Positions 47,441-59,069 of a DNA stretch of 64,000 nt are shown in pieces. Made by a program: the position numbers and the translations under genes. Origin of the DNA: Anaspis maculata (taxonomy: Eukaryota > Arthropoda > Insecta > Coleoptera > Scraptiidae); assembly GCA_949128115.1 (NCBI GenBank), contig OX421961.1:105694363-105758362 (forward strand). Reading direction: 5' to 3'. A model generated the notes under the pieces. It worked only from the letters and a program-made list of their open reading frames with translations. It did no database searches and was not told the DNA's origin. Numbering within the stretch: position 1 is the first letter of the stretch; every line of letters begins with the position of its first letter.

Positions 47441-48369
47441 GCTAATCTCTGCAAATACCTACCGGTTCGGCGATATTGTATCATAATCTATTTCTTAACT
47501 TTTTTCAACTTATTTGCACGAATTCGCCCAGATGGTCGACCAGTACCCACGGATTTTGATGTTGCTATTGGAAACTCAGTTTTGAGATGTAGCCACATGC
47601 ACTGTTGTAATTACTCAACGCCTGAGGATTTCTTGAGGCAGCCTGGGTCCCATTTCCCTTTTGTCTTCTGACGTAAAATAAGCCAACAATCCGCGGGCGT
47701 GTAACTTCTTCAGGAAAGAATGTTACTCCGATTGTGTTTGACTTATTTTTTTAAAAGGAATCACCTCCTCAAGTTTTATGCAATGTCACCAAAGCACCGT
47801 GTTAAAAATATTTAAAAAAAAAACGAATTTTCCCCGTTTTCAATTTTAAAGTGGACAGCAGCTATATAGTCTGTACACCGATAGAACGGACTTTTTTGAA
47901 TTTCAGTGATGTAACCTATAGCAAACAAAAGCACCAAAGAATGTAACAACATAGCAAGGAGCAACATATATGCCGATCACGTTTTAAATTCAGTAGAAAT
48001 TAAAACGCGGTTGGCCATGTTCCCTAGAGTGTAACGGACGCTGACAGACTAAGTTCCGTGAAAACGGGCTTTTTGTGGCGAAGTCCAGTGAGGTTAGGAA
48101 ATTTTGACATGAAATGCCAATTCTGGCATCTCCTTGCATCATATTCCGCTACAGTGTTGTCTTGGCTGTTATGACTGTTATCTTGTCAAAATGGCAGGTA
48201 AGTAACAGAGTGCCGAGCCGTTTACGCCCAACCTGAATTACAGCTGAAGAACTCCAAACTGCAGATTGCGAGGTGAAAAGACACTGGAAGGACATATGGG
48301 ACACTGAAGCTGCAGTCAAAAACAGAGCATACATACAATCTTGCAACAGCGCTGTACTCGATTGACAGT

Positions 48370-49198
48370 AGCTGCGTTCGGTTATTACGTCAGATGCCCG
48401 ATTTACATCTACATCGTTCGGTTATTGCATCTCAAGCAAATCGACGCAGATCTGAAGCGTTCGGATATTCCCTGCCAGACGCGTCAGATGTACATCCGTT
48501 TGCTCGGAGGTTTTTGGCCGAGGTCCCAGATCTTTTTTTGACGTATGTCAACTTGTCATTCCGCGTTGCTCGTTTGAGGTTAGGGATTAAGCATATTTTC
48601 GCATTTGAGTGAGCAACAAGTGTGACACTGCTGGCTGGGGCTGGTTATTTGGCGTAAAAATGGCAGAAGGAGCGAAAGTCGATACTTTCTATGTTTGCCA
48701 GACACCATACCATAATAAGTGCTTGTTTATCTAGGGGAAGTTGAGGGTGCCCTTTATGAACCATTAAAGGCTCTACGGTATGCAGCTTTTGTGAAAAATC
48801 GTCAAACGTGTCTGGGGTCATTCGAAAGTTCCTTTTGAACTGGTGCGCTGTGAATCGCGGAACTGTTTCCTCAGCAACATTTTCAATTTTCTCCAGCAGG
48901 CAAATTTCCTCCTCCTCGTCTTCACTAAACATCATTTCCCAACCAAACGCCAGCATGTGGCCAATCACCCTGTTTTGTCGAACTATTTGATTCATGGTAA
49001 ACAAATTCGACTAAGCGGGAGCGCACGCCGTCAGCTGTCAACTGCTGTCAACTTCACTTATTGTTTTACCTGTCATCTGTCATTATTTCATCTGCATCGT
49101 TCGGTTTTGTCAAATCATATTTTGGTCACGTGACTAACAACCAACACATATCAGACGCATCTGCATCGCCTCTCACATGTAATTACCGAACGCAGCTA
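48370..49198 (-). mobile_element. PIF/Harbinger-like element, AGCTGCGTTCGGTTATTACG ends
   Basis: agctgcgttcggttattacg (48370) is inverted as tgtaattaccgaacgcagct (to 49198). AGT flanks both ends, a possible 3-bp target duplication as expected of this superfamily. Subterminal catctgcatcg / ttcggtt motifs repeat near both ends. It encloses a truncated transposase on the minus strand. Too short to be autonomous. Confidence 0.6.
48645..48995 (-). pseudogene. truncated PIF/Harbinger (HARBI1-like) transposase N terminus
   Basis: The frame from ATG at 48995 to TAA at 48645-48647 encodes about 116 residues: an acidic stretch (SEDEEEEICLLEKI), then FKRNFRMTPDTFDDFSQKLH and LPLDKQALIMVWCLANIESI. This matches the helical N-terminal part of HARBI1-like nucleases. 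The stop falls where the family continues into its helix-turn-helix and DDE catalytic core, and no DDE region follows inside the element. Inactive by internal deletion. The family call is from motif order only. Confidence 0.5.
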
Positions 49199-49242
49199 GT
49201 ACGAATTTAAGGTCGTCTGGGGAAAAACTGATCCAACATAAC

Positions 49243-50325
49243 AAAGGACCCCGCACGATTCTTATGGAAAATGGCTCCCGGTTAAATTCTCTGAATTTTC
49301 GATATGTTGTAGCTCATGAGATACTAATCAAATACCGTGAACCCCAAACTCAAATAATGGACAGTTTTTTACCCACAGGGGGTTGAAGTTGGAGGTTTTG
49401 ACGGCTTAAAAATGATATTCTGACGTAAATAAAAGCTTTCTATTTTGTTTCTCTTCAAGTTGTGTTTCATGCTAAATATATTTATTTGGCAGAAAAATAT
49501 CAACCCCCTCCTCCACCTCCAACCCCTATCTACCATCATAAAATTCGAGATTACTCCCAAAAGCCATGCGGATGGCTTCTGTGATTTAAATTATGAATTT
49601 TGACATGAAAATTATTTTCCACCCCTAATGTTGGGGTGCCGATTTTCCAATTTTCCTCGGTTAATTTGGCTGAATTTTTGGTATTGTGTACATCTAATTT
49701 TGCTGAACAAAAAGTTCTTATACCAAAACTTATTCCTATGAACAGTTTTTGTTCTGCAGGGGACTGAAGTTCAATATTTATGCTCTCAAATCTTCAACTT
49801 CAGTCCCCTGTAGAACAAAAACTGTCCATAGGAATAAGTTTTGGCATGGGAACTTTTTGTTCAACAGAATTAGAAGTACACAATACCAAAAATTCAGCCA
49901 AATTAACCGAGGAAAATTGGAAAATCGACACCCCAACATTAGGGGTGGAAAATAATTTTCATGTCAAAATTCATCATTTGAATCACAGAAGCCATCCGCA
50001 TGGCTTTTGGGAGTAATCTCGAATTTTATGATGGTAGATAGGGGTTGGGGGTGGAGGAGGGGGTTGATATTTTTTTGCCAAATAAATACATCTAGCATGA
50101 AGCACAACTTGAAAAGAAACCAAATAAAAAGCTTTTATTAACGTCATAGTATCATTTTGAAGCCGTCAAAACCTCCAACTTCAACCCCCTGTGGGTAAAA
50201 AACTGTCCATTATTTGAGTTTGGGGTTCACGGTATTTGATTAGTATCTCATGAGCTACAACATATCAAAAATTCAGAGAATTTAACCGGGAGCCATTTTC
50301 CATAAGAATCGTGCGGGGTCCTTTG
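49243..50325. repeat. 1.1-kb near-perfect foldback
   Basis: aaaggaccccgcacgattct (49243) is inverted as agaatcgtgcggggtccttt (to 50324). Arms of about 520 bp are very similar throughout, with a central palindrome at about 49745-49815 (ggggactgaagtt ... aacttcagtcccc). High arm identity suggests recent origin or repair between arms. Confidence 0.85.
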
Positions 50326-52181
50326 AACATCCCCAAATATCGCAGAATTGCCAACTTGGCGTGCAAAAATTACCGTTCTAGTGCTGAATTTAAAAGCTGA
50401 TCGGCATAATATAGGCGCGTTTGGAACTAATATTAGTTTTGTTCGGTTGGTAGTCTTACCCGGGCAAATTATTCCTACGCCAAGCCAATGGCATTACATT
50501 CAGCGAGTTTGACACTTACGTACGATTTCTAACCTCCATTTCTCTATGATGTTTGTTATTTTCAGTGAACTTTTTTAGTCGGCTCGGCTGTTGTGAGTAT
50601 AGGGTCCTTGCATGAATTTTATTTTGAGACGATTACCTCATAAAATCATTAAAAACGTCATCCACAATAATTTCCGCCCAAAAAAAAAATTTTTTTAAAT
50701 TTCCCTATCCTTTAAATGAAGATCAGAGTTTGAATTTTTTTTTTCGCGCCAAAAACGCGGTCGCTTCTACAATGACCTTGAATGCTCACAATGACGTCAT
50801 CGCGAGAGTTCTATTTTTTGTTTGCAAGTTTTTTTTCTTTTCGAGGTTGCAGCCCTGCGCCCTGAAACCCCGCGAAATTTCAAATCGTCATTATTTTACC
50901 CAAGGAGACTATTTAAGCTATTAACTTGCTATTAACCTAAATCAGTCCCGAAAAATTCAAAATCATTGCATTTTCATTCTATATTTTTATTACCACAGTA
51001 CCTGAATAAATTATAACAAATTGTCCATTAACGAAACAATCAAATAAATAAATTATGTATCAACAGAATGTTGAACTTCCCTTCTGTCTTACGACCATTT
51101 TTCTTATCTTGCTTGTGTGATTATCATTCCGCCTTCTGCACTACCAAAGAATACCAAACATAGCAATGATGCATCTTCTATTATACAATTTGTTTCACGG
51201 TTTTTGCAGATAAACCAAGAGAAATCTTCTTTTGCTCTCATGTAGAAGTAGAATCTTGCATTTTTTTCTAGTTCTGCTCTAACGTCACATAGGTATACGT
51301 TCTGGTACGGAATCACTTCAAAAAATTGCAGGATGCTGGACCAAAACAATAACTATTTTATAGCAACGTGATCATCGGACACTTCAAATTGGTCATCTGG
51401 TCCATTCCTTTTTCATGTTAAGAAAGGATGTGCATCAGAACTGGGAATCGAAAATAGTAGTGACGTTATTATTATAGGTGTGCTCTGCTTGGTATGTATG
51501 ATGCCAGGGTATTCAGATTGCTGTTGCAGGTCTGGTATATCGTCGGCCTGGTATAACATCCGTTTTTATGAATGATGATTGATGACAAGATCGCTAGAAC
51601 AAGCTGGTGTGTTCTTTCTTCTCATAATTTCATAAAAAAATTGGTTTGCTGAGCTCGAGGGTGAGCTCAATCAAAATTTCATTCGTTGAACTTGTAACAG
51701 CTGCGATTGATTTGCCACTAGATGTATCTGTAGGTACGGTCCTCGATCCTAAGGTATTTAACAAAGACAATCTTCATTTAGCGCCCTAGCTGTGGATAAG
51801 TAGTGGCCCCATTTTCCTCCACATATTTCCAGATCAATGCAGTCGTTCTAATGGACACATCAGAGATAGCTTTTACAACAGAAGGAGACGACTTCTCTTC
51901 AAAGTACCTGTGAAAAAAAATAGAAATATTTTATTATTGAGTTCTTACGTAAAACAAACAATTTCGCCATGAAGCTCATTTTTAGCCTTTGTCAAATTTC
52001 AGTAACAGTAGAAGTGAAACCAATTTCGCAAGTAGTAAAATGGATTTCAAAAATTTTTTCTATCAATTTTGAAAAAGTGCTAATATTTTGATTCTGATTC
52101 TTGTCCATTTGGATTCAGTAATGAAGGATTTCCTCTTGGGGTATATTTTTGGACACAAACAATAAAAAATTCTAGGTATTT

Positions 52182-52226
52182 GCCGACGTTTCGATTTAAT
52201 TAAAATCTTTTTCAAGACTCATGACC
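52182..52226 (-). ncRNA. second hammerhead-like stem-loop motif
   Basis: Minus strand: CTTGAAAAA, stem GATTT-TAATT-AAATC (extended TTTAATTAAA), then GAAACGTCGGC. The boxes are the same as at 35189-35230 but the stem is wholly different and still self-complementary. Confidence 0.4.
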
Positions 52227-53008
52227 TATTGACTTGAAATAATTATTGAATGAATTGTAACTGACATTTTTGTGCAGCAAGCTGCTTAACAAGTCAGGCA
52301 GGAATGGACCCCAAGAGGAAATATACCCCAAGAGGAAATCCTTCATTAGTGCTTGATATCAGTTTCCGAGAAAAAAATCTGCCCAAGAGGCGAGTGCAAA
52401 AAGACTGCAGATTCTTTCGGCATGTGATACAAGATCCTGATGAAATACTGACCCAAACATACTTTAAATTGCGATTTCCGGGCACCGCACAGACACCTCA
52501 AAGGTAACAGTGTCTCCAAAAATCTCTCTTCATTCCTGCATCCACGTTTGGCTGCACTTCCCTGCAGAAATGCAGATAAATCTTGCATTTTTCTGAGATA
52601 ACTTGGATAAAACTTCGAAATCTTCTGGGGACATGGGGGCGAGCATGGTGTTGGGAGAGTACCATTGATTTCATGTGAAAATAGCACAGAGGAATTTCAG
52701 ACGCCACCAACCGCAGCCTCCCAGCATCCTCGTGGATGGCTACAAAAAAAATTGTTTCAGTTGAGTACATTAGAAAACACAGGATTATGCCATGACAAGT
52801 GCTATGTACCCGCCATATGGAAAACTAACTGCGTTATTTTATAAACTGCTAATTCACTTGTAGCCAACCCACAACAGAGGCAGACTTCAGATGTTTTCCA
52901 TATTATTATTCTAAATATTAAGTTGGACCTTGAACTTTGCGTTTCCCCATTTCGTGTTCTCTGTGCAGTCTAATGAGTAAATTGCTGAAAAAATTTGTAC
53001 GAAAGAGG

Positions 53009-53290
53009 TCAGCCCCTAGTTTCCCTGCTGAGTTTCTTCACAGTTTCCCCAGGCTCTTTTAGTCTTTTTTCATAGACCCTCCGAGTTCCAAGCGGTTCAC
53101 CTGGCGAGTGCCAATAGAAGAGTTCTCCTTGAGATCCTTCAACTTGTACAGAAGGGGTCCCTAGCAATTTAGCATTGGATTTATCCCTCAACGGAGTCAT
53201 GTCTGGAATGCCACCATGTGTCATAGCCAGAGTAATATGGCTACAATCTATTTCCCATCGTCTGCTCCTATTTATTACATGAAGCGGTTC
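53009..53290 (-). pseudogene. unidentified protein-like fragment inside the 50.6-kb element
   Basis: An open minus-strand frame of about 95 codons with an ordinary soluble-protein composition (WEIDCSHITLAMTHGGIP, PGEPLGTRRVYEKRLKEPGE). No homologue recognised. It follows the THAP-like fragment on the same strand, so it may be the next piece of a broken transposon gene. Confidence 0.3.
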
Positions 53291-53559
53291 AGGCTTAGTC
53301 ATTAAGCTAGGTTCAATTCACAAGAAAGAGAATAAACGACCTTCACCTTTTTCGTTTTTCTTTGTGCATTCCAAGGCTTAATCGTGTTGAAAGCAAGGGT
53401 CCGTACTCCATAACTTCTCGCAGATTTCATTCCTGCAAAAGATCAGTAATGATTGTGCTATTATTTAAAACAATTCCTCGTCTTTACCTCTTCAACCGTG
53501 GATATTCGAACCGGCCAACCCATCAACGTTCAAACCAATCCAACGGCACGCCACAACAT

Positions 53560-53992
53560 ACATGAAATAATGACTCGATCACCTCTCTTCAAGACTCTGG
53601 CAGATTGTCCAAGTCCATAGGAATGACGCTGTCTCACCTTGTTCTTGTTCAAAAAATCACTTTGTGAAAAATGATCTCCACACTCTATGTTTCCACAAAC
53701 AACGAAGGACGGTTAGTATCTACAACCATTTACTACGTAGTGTCACTTGTCTGGCAAATATTCTTCCATTTCCGTCGCAATTGGGGGTCCCTGGCGGAGC
53801 GAAAAAAAGTTTTGTTCGTTGCCTCCATAGCATAGCTGTTCCTTCCGGGGAACTCTTCTCCTGTCCTCCATGTAGCCCTATAGCTAAACAAAACAGACCT
53901 ATTTCAATTTTGGGATGTAGCGCCTGTGTCAGCCAACCTTTACCTGTTAATATTGCACTTATTTCCGTACACAGGACACCAGAATACACCAC
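53560..53992 (-). pseudogene. possible THAP-domain fragment, broken
   Basis: Minus-strand reading needs a frame change at about 53720. The first part ends IFARQVTLRSKW; the second reads CGNIECGDHFSQSDFLNKNK. A conserved Trp about 25 residues before C-x2-H-F fits a THAP zinc finger, but the N-terminal C-x2-4-C pair is not convincing. THAP fingers occur in P-element and Kolobok transposases. Confidence 0.35.
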
Positions 53993-54160
53993 TGGAATAC
54001 ACCCACTTTTACTGTTACATCTTACAAAAAACTGACCTCACGGAAAGCCGCCGCGCCATAGTTAATGGAAGTATGAAAGCCGCGAAAATGCGCCGTCGCC
54101 TTTTCTCACGTGTCAGGGCGATCCCCAAGCTCGTGCTGCGCGCTTTTCAACCTGAACTGA

Positions 54161-54943
54161 GGGCATGTTCCGTTTTAGTAATATTCGTACCGAAACTCCG
54201 GTTACCCGGTCCGAATTGATAATATTACTTGTATTATTCGTAAATCGGACCACGGTTATTTCAACCAGAGGGAACCGAAGCGACCGGCGTTTGAGCTTGG
54301 TTACTCCGGTTAAAAACATGGCGGATGACATTACTTGCCAATTTTGAAAGTTGGTTTTGAGTTTTGTCATGACACGAATCACGAAACGATCCCAGAAGAC
54401 TACAAATTACTTTTATACCGTCCGTTTACATGATTTTCTGCGATATGGTTTGCCCTTGGAGCCAGGTACAAGCATACCTACAGGAGGGTACCTGCAGAAG
54501 AAGAGGCAGCTACCCTATACGTTGGCGGCCCAGCAGCGTGTTCTGCATTCTGCAGCTAAAGTCAGACACACTTCTCAAGCTTGCTCGGCCCAGGCCCTCG
54601 TTAAAAATGTCCATCTTGAACGCGAGGTATGTCTTGGACTTGAATTTCAATGTAACCCCATGTCTCAAAATGATAAGGGTTTGAGCAACGTAAAGGTAGG
54701 TATAGGTAGCGAGGTAGGTAGTAAGAGAGCTGGAAGCTTGTGATGTGATTTCAAAACATGTACCCTTCACCATTTTTTGCTCTGCATGCTTTGCAGGCAG
54801 CCTGGATGTTTCAAAATCAAATTTCAACGTTTGACAACTTCACATTGACGGAAGATTGACCAGAGCGTTCCGAAATAACCGGTAACCATAAGGTACCGCT
54901 TTTTCGGTTACCGGTTCGAAGAGTTGTAAAACGGAACATGCCC
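54161..54943. mobile_element. 0.8-kb element, GGGCATGTTCCGTTTT ends
   Basis: gggcatgttccgtttt (54161) and aaaacggaacatgccc (to 54943) are inverted; inside are repeated ccggttac / gtaaccgg motifs. It is nested in the 50602-55242 element. A plus-strand ORF of 130 codons (54351-54743) has no recognised family and is probably chance. Confidence 0.7.
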
Positions 54944-55442
54944 TGGTTTCAACCTCACAGACGTCTGAAACGGTGACAGTTGGATTATGTCAAACATTTA
55001 AAATTCGTAGTCGCAATCTGTTTGTGTAAAATCAAGTAGCCCCGTCCGGTGCATAATGACGTCATCGCGCAGGTGACAGATGGGTGCATGGAAGTTGCAT
55101 ACCTAACAGTTTTTGTGTTTTAAATTTACAAAATAAAATAAACTATCAAGAATTTTGAAAAACCGTTCAGTCTATGGTGCTATTTGGCTACCAAAGCATC
55201 ATTGGAGGCAATAAAAAAAAATCGTGCAAGGACCCTATTGTGTAATAAAATCAGCTTCATTCAAAAAAATTATTTTCTTATTTATTAAAATTGGTATTAA
55301 ACCGGTGTCATTTGAAATTACCATAGCACGTAGCTGTGATTAGCGGAAATAAGCACCTCTTTCTAACTGGAATTTTAAATTTCGCGGGTAGCGCTCGGGA
55401 CTACTTTTCAAGCGGAGGAATCTGGTGGTCCTTTCTATCAGT

Positions 55443-57330
55443 GTATAGAGTATAGTATGGGAGCATAGGTCGTGCCGTGTGCAGCTTCGTGAAGATATAT
55501 AGAGTTATGTCTTAATCGATTCCTGGGAGATCAAGGACTATGAAAAATTATGGTGGAATATTGGCATTTACTGCGGGCAAATAAGGTGGAGGCGCCAAGA
55601 TGGGCTTCATCTGGTGAAAGGAAACTGGCTGTAGCTCGTTTGTTTTTCAACGGATTTTAACATCTGACACGTCATTTTGTAAACAAAAGAATTCTCTTCT
55701 TACTTCATACCTAAATTTACAAACATCATTCCGTGAAACTGTCAAAATTGTCTGATAAGATATGCTAAATTCCGCCATTTTTTGAAGGTTATCCGATATT
55801 TTTGAAACCTGGCAGTATCATAGATCTTGAGGTGCTCTTTCCGAATTTCGACTTTTCCACTTCGTATGTTTGCCGTTTTGGCCGCCATATTGAAAAGATG
55901 GCGCCCAAAAAACAGTTTTTTGTCAATATCTTGAATTTAATTGACTCAAAATTGAAACGTGTAGATGCGGAGGAAAGCCCATTCAAATCTCTACAATTTG
56001 ACATATCAGTCATTCATGTGCGATTTATGGTTCTTGAGTTAGAGCTTTCAGTACTTCCGGAAGCATCAACTTTCGGCATTCAATCAGCATGTTAAATTGA
56101 TACCATCGTCATGTAGTAAGCAAATTAACCATAAATAGCTTTCGGCCATTAACCATAGATGTTGAAAAATTTAAAAAATCGATCATGGTGATGTTATTTG
56201 TGTAATTACAGGTTGAACTGTGAAAGTAAATTGACTTAAGAAAGAAATTAAGGTAATATAGCATTTGAAGGATATCAGATACATTCGAAACTCATTATTA
56301 TGATGAAATTTGGGGTCATTATTCAGAATATTCCCTTTTCCACTTCGTGTCTTTGCTGTTCTGGCCATAATTTTGAAAAGATGGCATCCAAAAAAACATA
56401 TTTTCGGAAAATTTTCGGGAAATTTGTCATAAAATTTCAGGCTTCATATCAAAAGTGAAAGTCTGTCAAATTCTCTAAAATTTGACATCTGAATCACTCA
56501 TGTGCGACTTACGGTTCTCAAGCTATACCCTTTCAAAGTCAATTTTCCCTTAGAGTTCACTCTGTAGTTGCATAACAACCGTTACCATGATTCATTTTCT
56601 GGATATTAATGATCTGTGGTTGACAACTTATCATTATTTATGGTCAATTTGACTGCCACGTGGAGCTAAGATCAACTTGATATGCTGATTGGATGATAAA
56701 AGTTGATGCTTCAGAGAGTTCTAGAAGCCATAACCCAAGAACCGGAAGTAGCACGTACACGAGTAAGGTGTCAAATTGTAGAGAATTGAATAAGCTTCCA
56801 TTCGCATATAAACGCTTCCACCTCAAAATGACTGAAATGAAGATAGTGGCAAACAACTGTTTTTTGGGCGCCAATATGGCGGCCAAGACGGCAAATATAC
56901 GAAGTGAAAAAGTGGAAATTCGGAAAGGGCACCTCAAGATCTATAATACTGCCCAAGTTTCAAAAATATCAGACAACCTTCAAAAAAGGCCGGAATTCAG
57001 TATATCTTACAAAGACAATTTTGACGGTTTCCCGAAATGACGTTTGTAAATTCAGGTATGAAAAAAAAATAGAATTTTTTTGTCTGCAAAATGACGTTCC
57101 AGATGTTGAAATCCGTTGAAAAACAAACGAGCTACAGCCAGTTTATTATTACCAAATAAGTCCATTTTGGCGCCTCCACCATATGCCTGCAGCAGATGTC
57201 AATATTCCACCATAATTTTTCATGGTCCTTGATCGCCCAGGAGTCGATTTGGACCTATCTCTATATATCTTCACGAAGTTGCACACGGCCAAGCCTTTTT
57301 TGACCCTATGCCCCCAGACTACTATAGATA
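55443..57330. repeat. 1.9-kb foldback
   Basis: Arms match from agcttcgtgaagatatatag (55483) / ctatatatcttcacgaagtt (57261-57280), through gtggaggcgccaa / ttggcgcctccac, to gtttgccgttttggccgcca / tggcggccaagacggcaaat. A third diverged copy of the cttttccacttcgt-tttgc block lies at about 56333-56385, between the arms. Confidence 0.75.
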
Positions 57331-57418
57331 TTTCATTTTAATTTCAAGCGAACAGAAACAGATCTGTACTTCCGTAATCTTTTGTTTTCCTTTCTGTGGG
57401 TCTCATATAACAAACGCA

Positions 57419-58142
57419 GTTAGACCAAGAGCTAGCAACGTTTTATTTACCTCATAAGCAAAATGCGGTTTGACTTCTGGGGCATGTAGAGATTATGATG
57501 GGCTTCCATAAAATCTTTGTCTTATGAAAATCACCCCTTGCTTTCTCACAAGACAAGCAAAGAAATGTGCCATTTGACAGCAGTATTCAACAGCGGATTT
57601 TCTGGGGTTCCTTATCGATATAAATATCAATTTTATCAGGAATGGATAGATTGAACTATCTTTCAACTAAATTGAATAGGACCGAATCTCGTAATGTATT
57701 AGAAACTACCAAAAACCAGACTTTCTCAACTGGCATGTTCAAGCTAGTAGGCTAGACCGAGCTGTTTGGATCGCATTTGATGGCCGATTCTCGAATCACG
57801 CCTACTAGAAAAACCGGTGCCAACTTCCGTCCGCTTGGAAATCTGGTTTTTGGTCAATTCTAATACATTTCGGTGTCTTTTTTCATTCAATTTAGTTGAA
57901 AGATAGTTCAACCTATCCATTCCTGATAAAATTGATATCTATATCGATTAAGAATTCCAGAAAATCCGCTGTTGAATACTGCTGTCAAATGGCACATTTC
58001 TTTGCTTGTCTTGTGAGAAAGCAAGGGGTGTTTTTCATAAGACAAAGATTTTATGGGAGCCCATCATAATCTCTACATGCCCCAAAAGTCAAACCGCATT
58101 TTGCTTATGAGGTAAATAAAACGTTGCTAGCTCTTGGTCTAA
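57419..58142. repeat. 0.72-kb foldback, TTAGACCAAGAGCTAGC ends
   Basis: ttagaccaagagctagcaac (57419) is inverted as gttgctagctcttggtctaa (to 58142). Arms of about 330 bp are nearly identical; the loop is at about 57750-57830. TA at both ends would fit a TA target site. Confidence 0.8.
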
Positions 58143-58491
58143 GTGTTATGTACGTGTGTTGGGTAAAATAAATAAAATTTCCCAATGTAAACATTTTGTT
58201 TTTGGTGTATATTGGTATTTCCACGATACATTATTATATTTTGTGAACGTAGGTATTTGGTATTATTCGAAAGGCAATGACAAGAAACATTCAACTACAT
58301 TATTTTTTAACAAATTTGAAAATGTCCATAAATGTCCGGGCATATGTCGGACATTTACACCGTGTCCGGACACGAAAATAAATGTCTGGACATTTTGGCA
58401 ACTCCGAGTGCACCCGTACGGAAAAATACTACTGAAAACTACAGAAAAAAACTACTTGGAAACTACTGAAATTGCCAGTAGTTTCCAAGTA

Positions 58492-58810
58492 GTATTTTGG
58501 ACCTACTACTGCAGCAGTAGTAACCACTGCAGCCAGTAGTAACTACTCCCAGTAGTAACCACTCCCAGTAGTATTTTGGACCTACTACTGCAGTAGTACG
58601 ACTACAGCCAGTAGTAACTACTCCCAGTAGTATTTTGGACCTACTACTGCAGTAGTACGACTACAGCCAGTAGTAACTACTCCCAGTAGTATTTTGGACC
58701 TACTACTGCAGTAGTACGACTACAGCCAGTAGTAACCACTGTAAGTAGTACGTACGACTAGTAGTACCTATAATAACTACTGTCAGTAGTCCTCTGTAGT
58801 AGCCCCCTGC
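58492..58810. repeat. 59-bp tandem minisatellite of GTAGT/ACTAC motifs
   Basis: The unit starting gtattttggacctactactg occurs at 58571, 58630 and 58689 (exact 59-bp period), with an earlier copy at 58492 separated by 79 bp. Each unit contains the palindrome ctactactgcagtagtacg. Confidence 0.85.
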
Positions 58811-59069
58811 CAGTGGTGCGTAGGTAGGTAGGTAGGTACCTGTAACAATAACCGTAAATGTAATGTAACAATAACCATGTGTTGAAACACAGATGCCATT
58901 GCATCTCAATCTACTTAGTCTAGGCAAAATAAATTTCTCTAAAGCCTGTTTTTCAGAATTTTAATAAACGGATACCTTTCAAAAATTGACTGTGTGGCAT
59001 TATCCTTGAGCCTGACGAACTCCCATATTATAATACTTCAAGGTACCTACCTAGGTATTATCTACTCAC

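Larger units (their letters stand above)
47968..50412. mobile_element. 2.4-kb composite element, TATGCCGATC ends
   Basis: tatgccgatcacgttttaaa, ttcagta (left) and tgctgaatttaaaagctgat, cggcata (right, to 50410) are inverted ends. The left 250 bp also occur inverted at 5020-5312. Inside are a Harbinger-like element (48370-49198) and a foldback (49243-50325), probably later insertions. Confidence 0.55.
50602..55242. mobile_element. 4.6-kb DNA element, TAGGGTCCTTGCAYGA ends
   Basis: tagggtccttgcatga (50602) and tcgtgcaaggaccct (to 55241) are inverted, with a further aatgacgtcatcgcg (50790) / catgatgacgtcatcgcg-like (55050) pair inside. It is the longest element here. Minus-strand fragments (about 53990-53560 and 53302-53009) look like parts of a decayed gene, including KW...CGDHFSQSDF, the C-x2-H-F end of a THAP zinc finger. 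Superfamily not assigned; no clean target duplication. Confidence 0.55.

Noticed and set aside
54351..54743. 130-codon plus-strand ORF
   Set aside because: Sits inside a small inverted-end element, contains gtaggtaggt repeats and no recognisable domain.
58492..58810. CRISPR-like direct repeats
   Set aside because: The units are contiguous minisatellite copies without unique spacers, in a eukaryotic transposon.
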